A DNA stretch of 64,000 nt from Bacteroidota bacterium (GCA_025361565.1 JANYKN010000166.1:26255-90254), one strand, 5' to 3'; counted from the first letter of the stretch, positions 9,039 to 18,750 are shown. Numbers and translations are program-made. Notes: generated from the letters alone by a model not told the origin.

Positions 9039-11249
9039 CTAATTGTTAATTGCGAGTTTTTGCATACCAATTATTTGTTCTTTCTGTTTCATCTTCAGCA
9101 TATAATAACCTGATGCCATTTTAGGAATACTCAATTCTATAGTTTGATTCCCTACGGAAATTGGCGAATAATCAGAAGTAAAAACTTTCTTTCCAAGCAA
9201 ATCCAGCATTTCAATTTCAATTTTATTTGTGTTATTTAACACAAGTACAATTGTCATTTTATTATTAACCGGATTTGGATAAACAGAAAAATTATTTTCT
9301 CTATAATTTGGCACCGATATTCCCGTAAGAAGCTGATTGTCCATCCATTCCAAACGCTTTTTTATCCATGTTTCCAGATAGTTAACTTCCTGTAAATAAG
9401 TGCTCCCAACAAAATAATTTGGCCATTGATAGGTTCCCAAAATAGGCCATCTAACAAAATTTCGGTCAACAGCATTACCCAAATATTGGATGGTATCGTT
9501 TAAGTAGGCCATAATTGAATCCGTTTTGAACGGACCAGACCTCAATTCTTTCCATCTTTTGCTAAATGCATTGCTGTAGTCAGGATCTTGCATCAATCTG
9601 GCCCACCAGTGCATTGGATAGTTTTCAGTTGTTCCAAATTTAGGATATAACCAATTATCGGTTGCAAGGTTTAAAGGAGAATAATCGACATTTCCGTAAC
9701 AAAGATCAAAGTCCCACAATGGGCCAGCAAATAATTTACCGCCATCCGAATCTCTTTTTTTATAAAAAAAGGTGCTGTATCTATAACCATCCACATTATT
9801 TACCAACTCATTCATGATTTGAAAATCAATAAATGAATTCATATCCATATATTTTCTAAAACCATAGATTGGATCTTTAAAAATATCTCCATTTAAAATA
9901 TTCTCCAACGAAGTTATATAATTTCTAATATATGTTTTTTGTGCCGGCACAATATCAGTAGATTTTGGATAGACGTATGTAAAATTGTAATATCGTGAAT
10001 TTGGATAAACAATACTGGGGTATGATGTAAAATATTCATTTGTGGTTAAATCCCAGGTTTTATCAACTTTAACAATATAACCGCCTGTTAGATTATCTCC
10101 TGAAATTTCATCGGGCTTAAGTTTATTAATATCTACACGGTTACTGTCTCGTTTTATTTTTTCAATGACCATATACACTCCATGATAGCTGCCATTCATA
10201 TATACCTCACAAAACTTAAATCTTGGCTGCCAAGCTCCCATTTTTCGCCCTAAATGGTAAGTAAGTGCATTACGCAGCATGGATTTGTCTGAATAAGGTG
10301 CTGAAAGAACCCAGTCTGAATTGGTAGGCATTCCCAAAATACTCACACTTGTATCGAGCCCAGCATTATTCCACAATTCAACGGCAAAATTCTTTTTTGG
10401 AAACTGTTGGGACGATTGTCCTCGTATTTCAATCCCAATGTTTCCATCGTAATCAGTTGCATCATCCAAAACTCCATTTAATTGGCCAAATCCATTATCT
10501 ATTATCTTCATACTTGCAGTAATTTTAGGATTATCAACAATTTCCTTTCCCTTTGTATCAATCATCAATAAAGGCAGATTTGTTTTTTCATTTAAAGGAT
10601 CGTTAAACCAGGCTGGGACCGGGCGATAAGTTGAACTGGCATCTTTAATACCAACAGATAAAAAAGTTGTTGATGACAAATCAGAAGACTCTATTGCACT
10701 ATTATGGACCTGAAGGGCCAGTAAATTCACCCCTTCAATCATGTATTTTTTCAAAGTATCCTTTTGAATGATAAACCTTTCAGGTATTCCAGATAAAGGC
10801 ATATTTGCTTCATGATCTATTATAGAAAAATCTGAAAATGAAGGTCTTAAACCAACAGTTCCTATATTTGCACGGGCAATTTCATGACCATTTAAATAGG
10901 CTACAAAAGCATCATCATAATCAACATGGAGAATGGCCCAGTAAATAATTGAAGTATCGACCAGGTTAAAATTAATTCGAAGGTAAACAGAAGGCACGGG
11001 AGCTATTGTAGTTCCATCATCACCGTCGCCATAACCAATTCCTCCCGGTCCGGTTGACCATGAGCTGGCATCAAAATTATTATCAGTCCAAGTGGCAGGA
11101 GGTTCAGAATTCCCCTGAAAATATTGCCAGCTATCATTTGCGGCAACAACCATTTCCCAGTGATTAATATTTTGCGAACGTATTGATATTAAGCTGGACA
11201 ACAACAAAATAACCAATGAGATACTCCTGAGAATGTAGACTTTTTTCAT
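9039..11249 (-). CDS. Secreted CotH-like kinase-family protein with T9SS sorting tail
   Basis: A 736-residue protein with an N-terminal signal peptide (residues 1-25). Next comes an N-terminal beta-rich domain of about 190 residues that looks like a carbohydrate-binding or lamina-type fold. A CotH-family region (about 230-600) follows, with IEIRGQSSQQFPKKNFAVE, a YHGVYMVIEKI motif and GPLWDFDLCYGN. The last ~75 residues form a type IX secretion sorting domain (YPNPVNNK..., ending GYYMLKMK...). CotH proteins are atypical protein kinases in spore-formers, but their role in Bacteroidota is unknown. Export and surface attachment by T9SS are inferred from the tail. It is a stand-alone gene between convergent and divergent neighbours. 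Confidence 0.85.
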   Translation of the reverse strand: MKKVYILRSISLVILLLSSLISIRSQNINHWEMVVAANDSWQYFQGNSEPPATWTDNNFDASSWSTGPGGIGYGDGDDGTTIAPVPSVYLRINFNLVDTSIIYWAILHVDYDDAFVAYLNGHEIARANIGTVGLRPSFSDFSIIDHEANMPLSGIPERFIIQKDTLKKYMIEGVNLLALQVHNSAIESSDLSSTTFLSVGIKDASSTYRPVPAWFNDPLNEKTNLPLLMIDTKGKEIVDNPKITASMKIIDNGFGQLNGVLDDATDYDGNIGIEIRGQSSQQFPKKNFAVELWNNAGLDTSVSILGMPTNSDWVLSAPYSDKSMLRNALTYHLGRKMGAWQPRFKFCEVYMNGSYHGVYMVIEKIKRDSNRVDINKLKPDEISGDNLTGGYIVKVDKTWDLTTNEYFTSYPSIVYPNSRYYNFTYVYPKSTDIVPAQKTYIRNYITSLENILNGDIFKDPIYGFRKYMDMNSFIDFQIMNELVNNVDGYRYSTFFYKKRDSDGGKLFAGPLWDFDLCYGNVDYSPLNLATDNWLYPKFGTTENYPMHWWARLMQDPDYSNAFSKRWKELRSGPFKTDSIMAYLNDTIQYLGNAVDRNFVRWPILGTYQWPNYFVGSTYLQEVNYLETWIKKRLEWMDNQLLTGISVPNYRENNFSVYPNPVNNKMTIVLVLNNTNKIEIEMLDLLGKKVFTSDYSPISVGNQTIELSIPKMASGYYMLKMKQKEQIIGMQKLAINN

Positions 11250-11646
11250 ACCTAAAACTTGTAGATTAATAACTATTATTCAATACCAATGGCACACAGG
11301 TGGGTTTAGCAGGTCAATCAGAAATGCGAATTTATCAATTCTGGCTTAGCTTACCAAATTGAATACAGTCTTTTATTACTAAATAGAATTCATCTAAATA
11401 AATTGATTTCTCATTTTTTTGGATTAAATTCTAAAATATTAATCTTAAAAGCAATTGTTTTAGTAGAATTGAAGAATTCAAATAAATGCATCTCTAAATT
11501 TAAAAAAATTCGAATCATCAATAAAAAAGAATCAACACTTATGATTTGTAATTTTCAAGGCTTATAATTCGACATATTGAAATATTTTCATTAAATTTGC
11601 TATTAAATTATAAATTACATTATTTTACTTTTTAATATTATACACT
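11250..11646. other. Divergent intergenic region between CotH-like and PLP-enzyme genes
   Basis: About 397 bp, AT-rich, no ORF or RNA recognised. It should hold two divergent promoters. Only the plus-strand candidate at 11568-11599 could be pointed out. Confidence 0.5.
11568..11599 (+). promoter_or_regulatory. Possible Bacteroidota promoter for the PLP enzyme
   Basis: A perfect -7 TAAATTTG (11592-11599) lies 20 nt after a one-mismatch -33 TTCG (11568-11571). The predicted start would be about 40 nt before the ATG at 11647. Confidence 0.4.
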
Positions 11647-12846
11647 ATGAATTTTGATCCGGCAAAAGCAGTTCAACATTTGGAACAATTCGGTGAGTTT
11701 GGCGATGTAAACCCATCGATAACAGATTCATCAACTTTCACTTTTTTAGGCGCAAAGACTATGATTGATACTTTCCATGGCCAAACTCATGGATGTTTTT
11801 TATACTCTAGGCATTGGAATCCAACAAACAAATATCTGGCTGACGCCATGGCAGCAATGGAGGGTACACCTGCAGGTTGGGTTACCGCATCAGGAATGGC
11901 AGCAATCACTAATGCAATTATGCAACTTTGCAATGCAGGAGATCATCTGGTTTCAAGCGTTACAACTTATGGTGGAACTTTTGCATTCTTAAAAAACTAT
12001 CTGCCAAAATTCAATATTGATGTCACATTTGTTGATCCTACCAATTTAGAAGAAATTGAAAATGCAATCAAGCCTAATACAAAAGTGATTTACACTGAAA
12101 CCTTTTCTAATCCTCTGCTTCAAATATCTGACATTCCATCATTGGCTAAAATAGCTAATAAACATGGAGTCAAACTAATGGTCGACAATACTTTTTCGCC
12201 TATGATAGTTTCGCCTTATAAATTGGGTGCACATATTGTGGTTTATAGTATGACCAAATTTATCAACGGTAAAAACGATTGTGTTGCAGGTGCTATTTGC
12301 GCAGATGAAGAATTTATAAATTCACTGATTGATGTTAATTCAGGTACTTCCATGTTACTAGGCCCAGTGCTTGATCCTTTGCGTTCGTCGAGTATTTTAA
12401 AAAACCTAAACACGCTCCATGTGAGAATGAAATATCACGGCCAAAACGCCATGTACCTTTCGGGAAAACTGCAAGAATTGGGTCTTAAAATTTCATATCC
12501 GGGCTTAAAATCACACCCTGGGCATGAACTGTTAAATTCAATCATGAACAAGCAATTTGGATATGGTGGTATGATGGCCATAGATATTGAAGATGATGAA
12601 AAAGCCAATTCGCTGATGGAAATGATGCAGGTTAGAGGTGTTGGATATCTGGCTGTTAGTCTTGGATATTTCAAAACATTGTTTAGCAATTCGGGTAAAA
12701 GCACTTCATCGGAAGTTCCTGAAGATGTTCAAAGAAAAATGGGCCTTTCAGGAGGTTTGATAAGATTTTCAGTTGGTTTGGACAACGATATCGAAAATAC
12801 TTACGAGATAATAAAAGGCTGCTTGATTGATTTAAAAATCATCTAA
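11647..12846 (+). CDS. Cys/Met-metabolism PLP-dependent enzyme (methionine gamma-lyase/cystathionine gamma-lyase group)
   Basis: A 399-residue fold-type I PLP enzyme of the gamma family. Visible are the YSRHWNPT motif that contributes Tyr and Arg to the active site, the TASGMAAI phosphate-binding segment, DNTFSPM with the PLP-binding Asp, and the Schiff-base Lys204 in YSMTKFING. The loop that in methionine gamma-lyases carries a catalytic-site cysteine (YGCTFAF) reads YGGTFAF here, as in cystathionine lyases and synthases. The protein could therefore be a gamma-lyase, a cystathionine-type enzyme or an O-acetylhomoserine sulfhydrylase. It stands alone, with a terminator behind it, so context does not decide. 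Confidence 0.88.
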   Translation: MNFDPAKAVQHLEQFGEFGDVNPSITDSSTFTFLGAKTMIDTFHGQTHGCFLYSRHWNPTNKYLADAMAAMEGTPAGWVTASGMAAITNAIMQLCNAGDHLVSSVTTYGGTFAFLKNYLPKFNIDVTFVDPTNLEEIENAIKPNTKVIYTETFSNPLLQISDIPSLAKIANKHGVKLMVDNTFSPMIVSPYKLGAHIVVYSMTKFINGKNDCVAGAICADEEFINSLIDVNSGTSMLLGPVLDPLRSSSILKNLNTLHVRMKYHGQNAMYLSGKLQELGLKISYPGLKSHPGHELLNSIMNKQFGYGGMMAIDIEDDEKANSLMEMMQVRGVGYLAVSLGYFKTLFSNSGKSTSSEVPEDVQRKMGLSGGLIRFSVGLDNDIENTYEIIKGCLIDLKII

Positions 12847-12868
12847 TCCCCTTTCCTATTTGATAAAA

Positions 12869-12906
12869 AGAACCCCGGAATTCTAAAATTTCGGGGTTCT
12901 TTTTTA
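12869..12906. terminator. Bidirectional terminator between PLP enzyme and prfC
   Basis: AGAACCCCG / CGGGGTTCT inverted repeat (about 12869-12877 and 12892-12900) flanked by A and T runs on both sides, between convergent genes. Typical rho-independent form on either strand. Confidence 0.85.
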
Positions 12907-14484
12907 TTTAGAAAATTCCGAAGTAAAGTGGAACTGTATTTTTTTAAAATTATCTTGCGCCATGCTCAGTGCATAAGATGTTTCGGCTAAAAAAACATCT
13001 CTTCCATGCTTATCTGTAGCCATGGATTTGAATTTTTTCTTTTTGAAGTCTTCAATTTCAACTTTGTCGCCGGTCATCCAGCAAGCTTTGTAAAAATCAA
13101 CGCCATCGAAACGTGCTGTTGCGCCGTATTCATGTTGAAGCCTGTAATCAATAACTTCAAACTGAAGTGCACCAACCGTTCCAATAATCTTACGGCCATT
13201 CATACTCCGAGTAAATAATTGAGCAACACCTTCATCCATCAATTGATCCAAGCCTTTGGCCAACTGTTTCGATTTCATTGGATCCGCATTTTCAACGTAT
13301 TTAAACAATTCGGGCGAAAAGCTCGGAATTCCCTTGAAATGGATAACTTCACCTTCGCTAAATGTATCACCAATTATAAAATTACCTGTATCGTGTATAC
13401 CGATAACGTCGCCAGGAAAAGCCTCGTCGATCACCGATTTTTTTTGGGCCATAAAAGCTGTAGGGCTCGAAAATTTGAATTGCTTTCCAATTCTGGTATG
13501 CAAATAATTGGTATTGCGTAGAAAAATACCCGAACAAATCTTAACAAATGCAATTCTGTCGCGGTGCTTGGGATCCATATTGGCATGAATTTTAAATACA
13601 AAACCACTAAATTTTTCTTCGTAAGGATTTATTTCCCGTTCAAAAGTAAAACTTGGTTTTGGCCAGGGAGCAATATTAATAAGACATTCGAGCAATTCCT
13701 GTACACCAAAATTATTCAAAGCACTTCCAAAAAAAACTGGTGAAACTTTACCATCCAGATAGGCGTTTTGATCAAAATCAGGATATACACCCCTGATCAA
13801 TTCCATTTCTTCCCTTAGTTTATCAGCTGCTTTTCCAACTTCATTGTCAAGTTCAATGCTGTTGATGTCTTTTATTTCCTTCGGCTCTTCCCTTACCTGT
13901 TTATCCTTACCGCTAAAAAGGTATAATTTTTCATTGTAAATATTATAAACTCCTTTAAAATTATAACCCATGCCAATTGGCCATGAAAGTGGCCTGACTT
14001 TTAATTTCAGGATACGTTCAATTTCATCGAGCAACTCAAAAGCGTCTTTACCATCGCGGTCTAGCTTGTTTACAAAAACCATGATTGGTGTGTTCCGCAT
14101 CCTGCAAACCTCAACCAACTTTTCGGTTTGTTCTTCCACACCTTTGGCCACGTCAATAACCACAATTACGCTATCAACAGCCGAAAGGGTGCGATAAGTA
14201 TCTTCGGCAAAATCTTTATGCCCTGGTGTATCTAATATATTGATTTTAATATCGTTGTATTCAAAACCCATCACGGATGTTGCAACAGAAATTCCTCTTT
14301 GCCGCTCAATTTCCATAAAATCGGAAGTGGCGGTTTTCTTAATTTTATTTGATTTTACAGCTCCGGCAATGTGGATTGCACCACCATAAAGCAGCAATTT
14401 TTCTGTTAATGTTGTTTTTCCTGCATCGGGATGGCTGACAATTGCAAAAGTCCTTCGCCTTTCAATTTCTTCTTTTAAACTCAT
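12904..14484 (-). CDS. prfC: Peptide chain release factor 3 (RF3)
   Basis: A 526-residue translational GTPase of the RF3 family. The GTPase motifs are G1 [15 protein letters not shown] near the N terminus, G3 DTPGHKDF and G4 NKLDRDG. The start [20 protein letters not shown] matches the family exactly. RF3 recycles RF1 and RF2 from the ribosome after peptide release and improves termination quality. A TACTTTTG -7-like element (minus strand, 14507-14514) lies just upstream of the start. The gene is monocistronic between the terminator and the Ntn-hydrolase/RloA/RloB cassette. Confidence 0.97.
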   Translation of the reverse strand: MSLKEEIERRRTFAIVSHPDAGKTTLTEKLLLYGGAIHIAGAVKSNKIKKTATSDFMEIERQRGISVATSVMGFEYNDIKINILDTPGHKDFAEDTYRTLSAVDSVIVVIDVAKGVEEQTEKLVEVCRMRNTPIMVFVNKLDRDGKDAFELLDEIERILKLKVRPLSWPIGMGYNFKGVYNIYNEKLYLFSGKDKQVREEPKEIKDINSIELDNEVGKAADKLREEMELIRGVYPDFDQNAYLDGKVSPVFFGSALNNFGVQELLECLINIAPWPKPSFTFEREINPYEEKFSGFVFKIHANMDPKHRDRIAFVKICSGIFLRNTNYLHTRIGKQFKFSSPTAFMAQKKSVIDEAFPGDVIGIHDTGNFIIGDTFSEGEVIHFKGIPSFSPELFKYVENADPMKSKQLAKGLDQLMDEGVAQLFTRSMNGRKIIGTVGALQFEVIDYRLQHEYGATARFDGVDFYKACWMTGDKVEIEDFKKKKFKSMATDKHGRDVFLAETSYALSMAQDNFKKIQFHFTSEFSK

Positions 14485-14604
14485 TTAGCTTAATTATTTA
14501 CGGGCGCAAAAGTACTGATTTTTAATGAAAGGGGGAAACTGGAAAAAAGATAAAAGACAAAAGGAGTAAGATAAAAGTTGAAAGTTTATTTTATATCCAG
14601 AAAA

Positions 14605-15186
14605 TTATCTTATGTTATCAAGTCTATCAATACCCATATAAATATTTGAATATGAATTCCCTTCTACTTGACCAATGATTTTGGCATTATTGCAAGCATT
14701 GTCCTGGATTTCAACTAGCTGCTCTACCCATGCAAGTTTCTTTAAATAATCCTCAGTTTTTTCATAGTCTTTGATGAAAACTAATAATTCTTTATTGATT
14801 GCCTTGCCATTTTGAAAAGTTTTATTGGTTTTTTTAAAATGAAGTAAAAACCAAAATTCTATGGAAGGCAGGCTGTCGCAGATAATAACATTTGGATTGT
14901 TTTTGTACTTGCGAATAAACTTTTGAAGCTTCTCTTTTTCAACCATATTTCTTTCCGAAACGTCAGCATCAAAAACGCAAATAACTGTTATATCGCCCGA
15001 AAGTAATTTTTCAATTGATTTTTCAATTTCAAAGATATTTGTTTTACCAAAGAATCGGGGTTTAACCTCACAGTTATAGTTTTTCAATTGTTTTAAATGC
15101 GAAAAGTAATATTGCTCAGTAATTCCTTCACCAACAATATAGATACCTTGCTTGAGTTCCAAACCTTTTTTCCGTCGTCCGCCCAT
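14605..15186 (-). CDS. rloB: RloB-family Toprim-like protein (abortive-infection type)
   Basis: A 193-residue protein. The N-terminal Toprim-like signature is visible: Glu20 in VGEGITEQYYF, then the acidic Asp73 and Asp75 in VFDADVSE. The RloB family block SLPSIEFWFLLHF (105-117, Glu110 and His116) follows. RloB proteins occur with an AAA ATPase in the RloAB pair of restriction-linked loci and in AbiL-type abortive-infection systems, where the Toprim-like domain is thought to act as a nuclease. Its ATG lies 2 nt after the stop of the ATPase gene, so the two are translationally coupled. No restriction-modification genes are nearby. The nuclease function is inferred from the family. Confidence 0.82.
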   Translation of the reverse strand: MGGRRKKGLELKQGIYIVGEGITEQYYFSHLKQLKNYNCEVKPRFFGKTNIFEIEKSIEKLLSGDITVICVFDADVSERNMVEKEKLQKFIRKYKNNPNVIICDSLPSIEFWFLLHFKKTNKTFQNGKAINKELLVFIKDYEKTEDYLKKLAWVEQLVEIQDNACNNAKIIGQVEGNSYSNIYMGIDRLDNIR

Positions 15187-15188
15187 TG

Positions 15189-16460
15189 CTAATGAATATG
15201 TGGTATAGCCCCAAACTTACCATATTTATAGGCTTTTTGAAGAGACGAAATACGGTTAACAGCATTAAAATCAGAAAGCGAATACAATTTGGTTGAACCG
15301 TCCTGATTTTTTTCGGTAAACCAAATATTGTCTTTTCTTAATAAGTCATCTTCTTCTAATAATCCATCATAATGAGTTGTTACAATTAATTGTGCCTGCT
15401 CGGATTGTTTCAGGAAGTTCTCCAATACAAATTCAATTAACCTGGGATGAAGCTTCGATTCTATTTCATCAATTGATAGAAAAGCATTATCTTTTAATGC
15501 TTGTAAAATTAAAACAGATAAACCAAATGAACGCAATGTTCCAGCCGATTGAAAGCCTTTTGGAAATAAATAAAATTCCTCCTTGCCTTCTGCGTTAATA
15601 ATCTTATGTAAGAATCCTAATTTTTTAATTTTATATTTTGCAGAATCTTCATAAATCATCATTTGCTGAATATCTTTATAATTATTGCTCTTCTCAAAAT
15701 CCGACATTTCCTGATCAACCTCCTTAAATCGTGTACCGGAAATATTAAAATCTGCTTTTTGCAGAAAAGAAAGTACTTTGATTTCAATTTGTGGATCTTT
15801 TAACAGTATATTTTCAGCATAATCCATCAAATTGACATTCGGATCAACAATATGCATAAATCTGTTTTGGATCCATTCCATCACGGGTACAAGTTCTACA
15901 ATATTTATATTTACTTGGCTGTAAGCAGCAAATACCGACATGTTTGGCAAACATTTTAATGTAATTTCTTCTTTTGCCAAAGCACTTATTTTAATTTTGG
16001 AACCAAATTCAATTTCCGAAACATTCTTGCTGTACTTTCTTTCAAATATAACGGCAGGTTGCGAACCTGGGTAATAGATCAAATCTTCTTTTAAAATTTT
16101 AGAATTATCAATTTCAATACGGTAAATGTATTTGATGGATTGAACATAAAATATCAGTTCAAAACATGAAGGCTCATTTGGAGTTTTTTTATCTAACAAA
16201 AACGGAACAGTATGAGTGAATTCTTCCTTACTTTTGGGGATTAGCTCCCAACAATCTTTTAAAAACTCAAATGCATAAACCAGGTTACTCTTGCCTGAAG
16301 CATTTGCCCCATAAACTACTCCCAATTTTAATAACCTGACTCCAGGGGCAACCTCAACCACATGATATTCCTCCAGTTTTTTATCATTGGTAGCCTCAAA
16401 ACTAAATGTCATTTCATCTTTGAAAGAGAGATAGTTTTTTAAAGTGAGTGAATGAATCAT
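15189..16460 (-). CDS. AAA/ABC-type ATPase, RloA/AbiL-like partner of RloB
   Basis: A 423-residue SMC/RecF-like ATPase of the AAA_15/AAA_21 type. Residues 1-22 (MIHSLTLKNYLSFKDEMTFSF) form the usual first strands. Walker A GANASGKS is at 51-58, the signature region is FQSAGTLRSFGLS, Walker B LSIDEIE is near residue 330, and the H-loop-like LIVTTH follows. Such ATPases sense phage or DNA and regulate an effector encoded next door, as in OLD, PARIS, Septu and AbiL systems. It sits between the Ntn-hydrolase-like gene (80 bp upstream) and rloB (2 bp downstream). An operon of all three is likely but not shown. Confidence 0.85.
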   Translation of the reverse strand: MIHSLTLKNYLSFKDEMTFSFEATNDKKLEEYHVVEVAPGVRLLKLGVVYGANASGKSNLVYAFEFLKDCWELIPKSKEEFTHTVPFLLDKKTPNEPSCFELIFYVQSIKYIYRIEIDNSKILKEDLIYYPGSQPAVIFERKYSKNVSEIEFGSKIKISALAKEEITLKCLPNMSVFAAYSQVNINIVELVPVMEWIQNRFMHIVDPNVNLMDYAENILLKDPQIEIKVLSFLQKADFNISGTRFKEVDQEMSDFEKSNNYKDIQQMMIYEDSAKYKIKKLGFLHKIINAEGKEEFYLFPKGFQSAGTLRSFGLSVLILQALKDNAFLSIDEIESKLHPRLIEFVLENFLKQSEQAQLIVTTHYDGLLEEDDLLRKDNIWFTEKNQDGSTKLYSLSDFNAVNRISSLQKAYKYGKFGAIPHIH

Positions 16461-16539
16461 TTTCTATATTTTAAAAATTTGCAGATTTTATGCAAATATA
16501 GTAAATTAAAATGATTTTATTGTATTTGAATTTTAAAAT

Positions 16540-17277
16540 TTAATGACTTTTTATTTCTTTAGGATTAATATGTGGTTCAATAGTACCAGTTTTTCGAATA
16601 ATACAATAAGACATTGGGCCCCCAATATTTTGGCATACTCGCGATTTATCATATCTGTCATACATAAATTTTAAAGCCTCTATAATTTGTACTTCATTTA
16701 GTTCTTTTAATGAGCTTATTGTATAATAGGTAAGATTTTGTTGTAAAAACCATTCCTTTATGAAATCATCACTTTTTGAAAAACAAGGTTTTTCAATTTT
16801 ATTTTGCTCATTAAATCTAATATTGGATTTGTCTACTTCTAAACAATTAGTCAACAGATCATTCTCAAACTGATAATAAAAGGAGAATAGTTGGTTTTCA
16901 TAGAAACCTGAAATAGTAATATTTAAATCAAACTTTAGCTTATTATACTCCTGTTTCCTTAAAGACGCAATTGATTTTTCATGCACATTTCTCCTTTCTC
17001 CCACAGCTAAATACAATTCCTTCCTAATCTTTTCAATTAAAATACTAGGCTCTTGTATCTTAATATGCCCCATAAAATCAACAATAATACTCAGATATCT
17101 TGTCGCATAAGGTGTATTATTGATTAAATATTCATTATTTATAATACCATTAATACCAATAACAAAATTTTCAAAACAATAAAGCTTAATACCTTTATCA
17201 TTTTTCTGTCTCATACGTCTGCTATCACTTGCAATAATGATTTTCTCCTTATCGAAATAATTAGTTATTAGTGTCAT
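16540..17277 (-). CDS. Putative proteasome-beta-like Ntn hydrolase
   Basis: A 245-residue protein, annotated here from motif spacing only. After removal of Met the protein begins with Thr1 (Met-Thr-Leu-Ile-Thr). IIIASDSRR places an Asp at mature position 17 followed by Ser-Arg, exactly as in proteasome beta subunits (Thr1, Asp17). Lys30 in GIKLYCFENFVIGINGI sits where proteasomes have Lys33 before the LLGxxAG strand. A GGPMSYCIIRK strand near residue 220 resembles the late beta-strand of the fold. Length is like Anbu or BPH proteins, but the Anbu partner genes are absent, as is HslU. It is first in the cassette with the RloA-like ATPase and RloB. If the reading is right it would be a self-processing protease or amidase. 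Experimental role unknown. Confidence 0.55.
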   Translation of the reverse strand: MTLITNYFDKEKIIIASDSRRMRQKNDKGIKLYCFENFVIGINGIINNEYLINNTPYATRYLSIIVDFMGHIKIQEPSILIEKIRKELYLAVGERRNVHEKSIASLRKQEYNKLKFDLNITISGFYENQLFSFYYQFENDLLTNCLEVDKSNIRFNEQNKIEKPCFSKSDDFIKEWFLQQNLTYYTISSLKELNEVQIIEALKFMYDRYDKSRVCQNIGGPMSYCIIRKTGTIEPHINPKEIKSH

Positions 17278-17584
17278 GAATATAGTTCCTGGTGATAGTT
17301 TATGCCTTTAATTCAAGCTGCAACGAATCAGAAAAGGGAATTGAAGGTCTTAAATAGCACAACCTAGTTTTCCTGATTATCCTGTAAATAAATTTTCTAA
17401 GCGGGGTTTTTCGAAATCCTTAAACCAAAGTGGAATTGAATGTTCACCTATTTATTTTTTAAAATTGTTTTCCTTAAAGTGTAATTTTGCAGAATCCTGA
17501 AAATTGTCTTAATTTGGAAATATGCAGTTAAAAACCCGGAATCTTTTAAACTATCCTTAATTACGTTTGAGTATTTTTTTCCTC
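17278..17584. other. Intergenic region upstream of the Ntn-hydrolase cassette
   Basis: About 307 bp without a recognisable gene or RNA. It should hold the promoter of the minus-strand cassette. No attachment site, direct repeat or tRNA was seen that would mark an island boundary. Confidence 0.5.
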
Positions 17585-18490
17585 TTATTCATTAAAAAAA
17601 TTCATCACTTCCTTTTTATCTAAATCCTGTTCAGTGGTTTTATTCAACATATTTTGTTCCACTTCTTTAATTACTGTAGTTTGAAAAGAGCCACCTAATA
17701 AGTAATTAAAGTTACCTGTAATAATTGGTAAAACCGGATTAACTTTGGTTGGCGATATTTTATAAGAGATTTCGAAATTCTTATCTACAGGCATCTTTTT
17801 CCAGATAAATTCAACTTTGTTGTTCTCAAAGGTGAAAGTTGCAGTTTTTCCATCAATCAACTGGGCATTATAACCTGCAGGTAATTTTTCTTCAATTTTT
17901 GCGGCGCTTTGAATATTTCCCCTACTTACTAAAAGCTTAACAATAAAGCCTTTATTCTCTTTTACATAATAAGGTTTGATTCTAAGGCATTGCACAAGCG
18001 TAGTATTTTTAGGTGGAAAACTGATATCATTACTCGCCAAATTTTCATTGTAGCTATAAACTTCACCTTTTGCAAATACGTTAATTTTTTCATTATCGAG
18101 AGAAGTTGTACCTCGCTGATTTTTATAAATATAAGTAAATTGAGCAGGCAGCGAAAATGTGCCTTTTAAACTGGCATCAGCTACAACGTCATAACTAACT
18201 GTAAATTGTGGGGTTCTGGGTAAACGCACCCATGTAAATTTAACAGTTTGATCCTTGAAACTAAATTGAGCTGCACCTGATTGTTTTTCAACGGCTTTAA
18301 AACCTTCAGGAAGTCTTTGTTTCAATTCAGCAAAGTGTTGCAAATCAAGCTTGTTAACAATTATTTCAATCGTAAATTTATCTCCTGCATGAATATTATT
18401 TGGCATTTTGGCTTTAATCCAAATCTGATTATCAGTGAATCCACTAAAAATTAAAAAAGATAAAATCAGTCCGAATGCTAGCTTTTTCAT
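17585..18490 (-). CDS. Exported protein with two repeated beta-sandwich domains
   Basis: A 301-residue protein with a short signal peptide (MKKLAFGLILSFLIFSGF). It contains an internal duplication. Residues about 20-135 and 165-275 both follow the pattern E(K/R)LPxG(F/Y)xAxxxxxxAxFxF...xVxFxWxxxPxxxxFxxSYxxx, ending in an F(T/N)Y strand. This resembles bacterial Ig-like or DUF11/BatD-type domains, which often hold adhesion or envelope proteins together, but I do not recognise the family. It is monocistronic with a conserved-looking short leader. Function unknown; periplasmic or surface location is inferred from the signal peptide. Confidence 0.75.
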   Translation of the reverse strand: MKKLAFGLILSFLIFSGFTDNQIWIKAKMPNNIHAGDKFTIEIIVNKLDLQHFAELKQRLPEGFKAVEKQSGAAQFSFKDQTVKFTWVRLPRTPQFTVSYDVVADASLKGTFSLPAQFTYIYKNQRGTTSLDNEKINVFAKGEVYSYNENLASNDISFPPKNTTLVQCLRIKPYYVKENKGFIVKLLVSRGNIQSAAKIEEKLPAGYNAQLIDGKTATFTFENNKVEFIWKKMPVDKNFEISYKISPTKVNPVLPIITGNFNYLLGGSFQTTVIKEVEQNMLNKTTEQDLDKKEVMNFFNE

Positions 18491-18721
18491 ATTAATTTTA
18501 ATTAGTTTATGGTTTTAGTGTATTAAATATAAAACAAATATACGAAAAATGTCATGTAAACAATTCAGGTTATGATTAATTCAATTTTTTCAGAACTTGA
18601 AAATCAGTCTTTAGCGATTACTAATCATTGATAATTAGATATTTCCAGAATCATGTCATTATCAATTTGCTATTGACTGTAGTAAACTGCTTTTAATTTC
18701 TATTTTCAATTATCTATTAAT

Positions 18722-18750
18722 AAAAAAGACCGGATTTTCCAGTCTTTTTT
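18722..18750. terminator. Terminator after acnB
   Basis: AAAAAAGAC / GTCTTTTTT inverted repeat (18723-18730 and 18742-18750) around a CGGATTTTCCA loop, immediately after the acnB stop on the minus strand, and symmetrical enough to act on both strands. Confidence 0.75.

Noticed and set aside
14605..17277. Retron or restriction-modification locus
   Set aside because: No reverse transcriptase, msr-like RNA, methyltransferase or restriction subunit is found beside the RloA/RloB pair.
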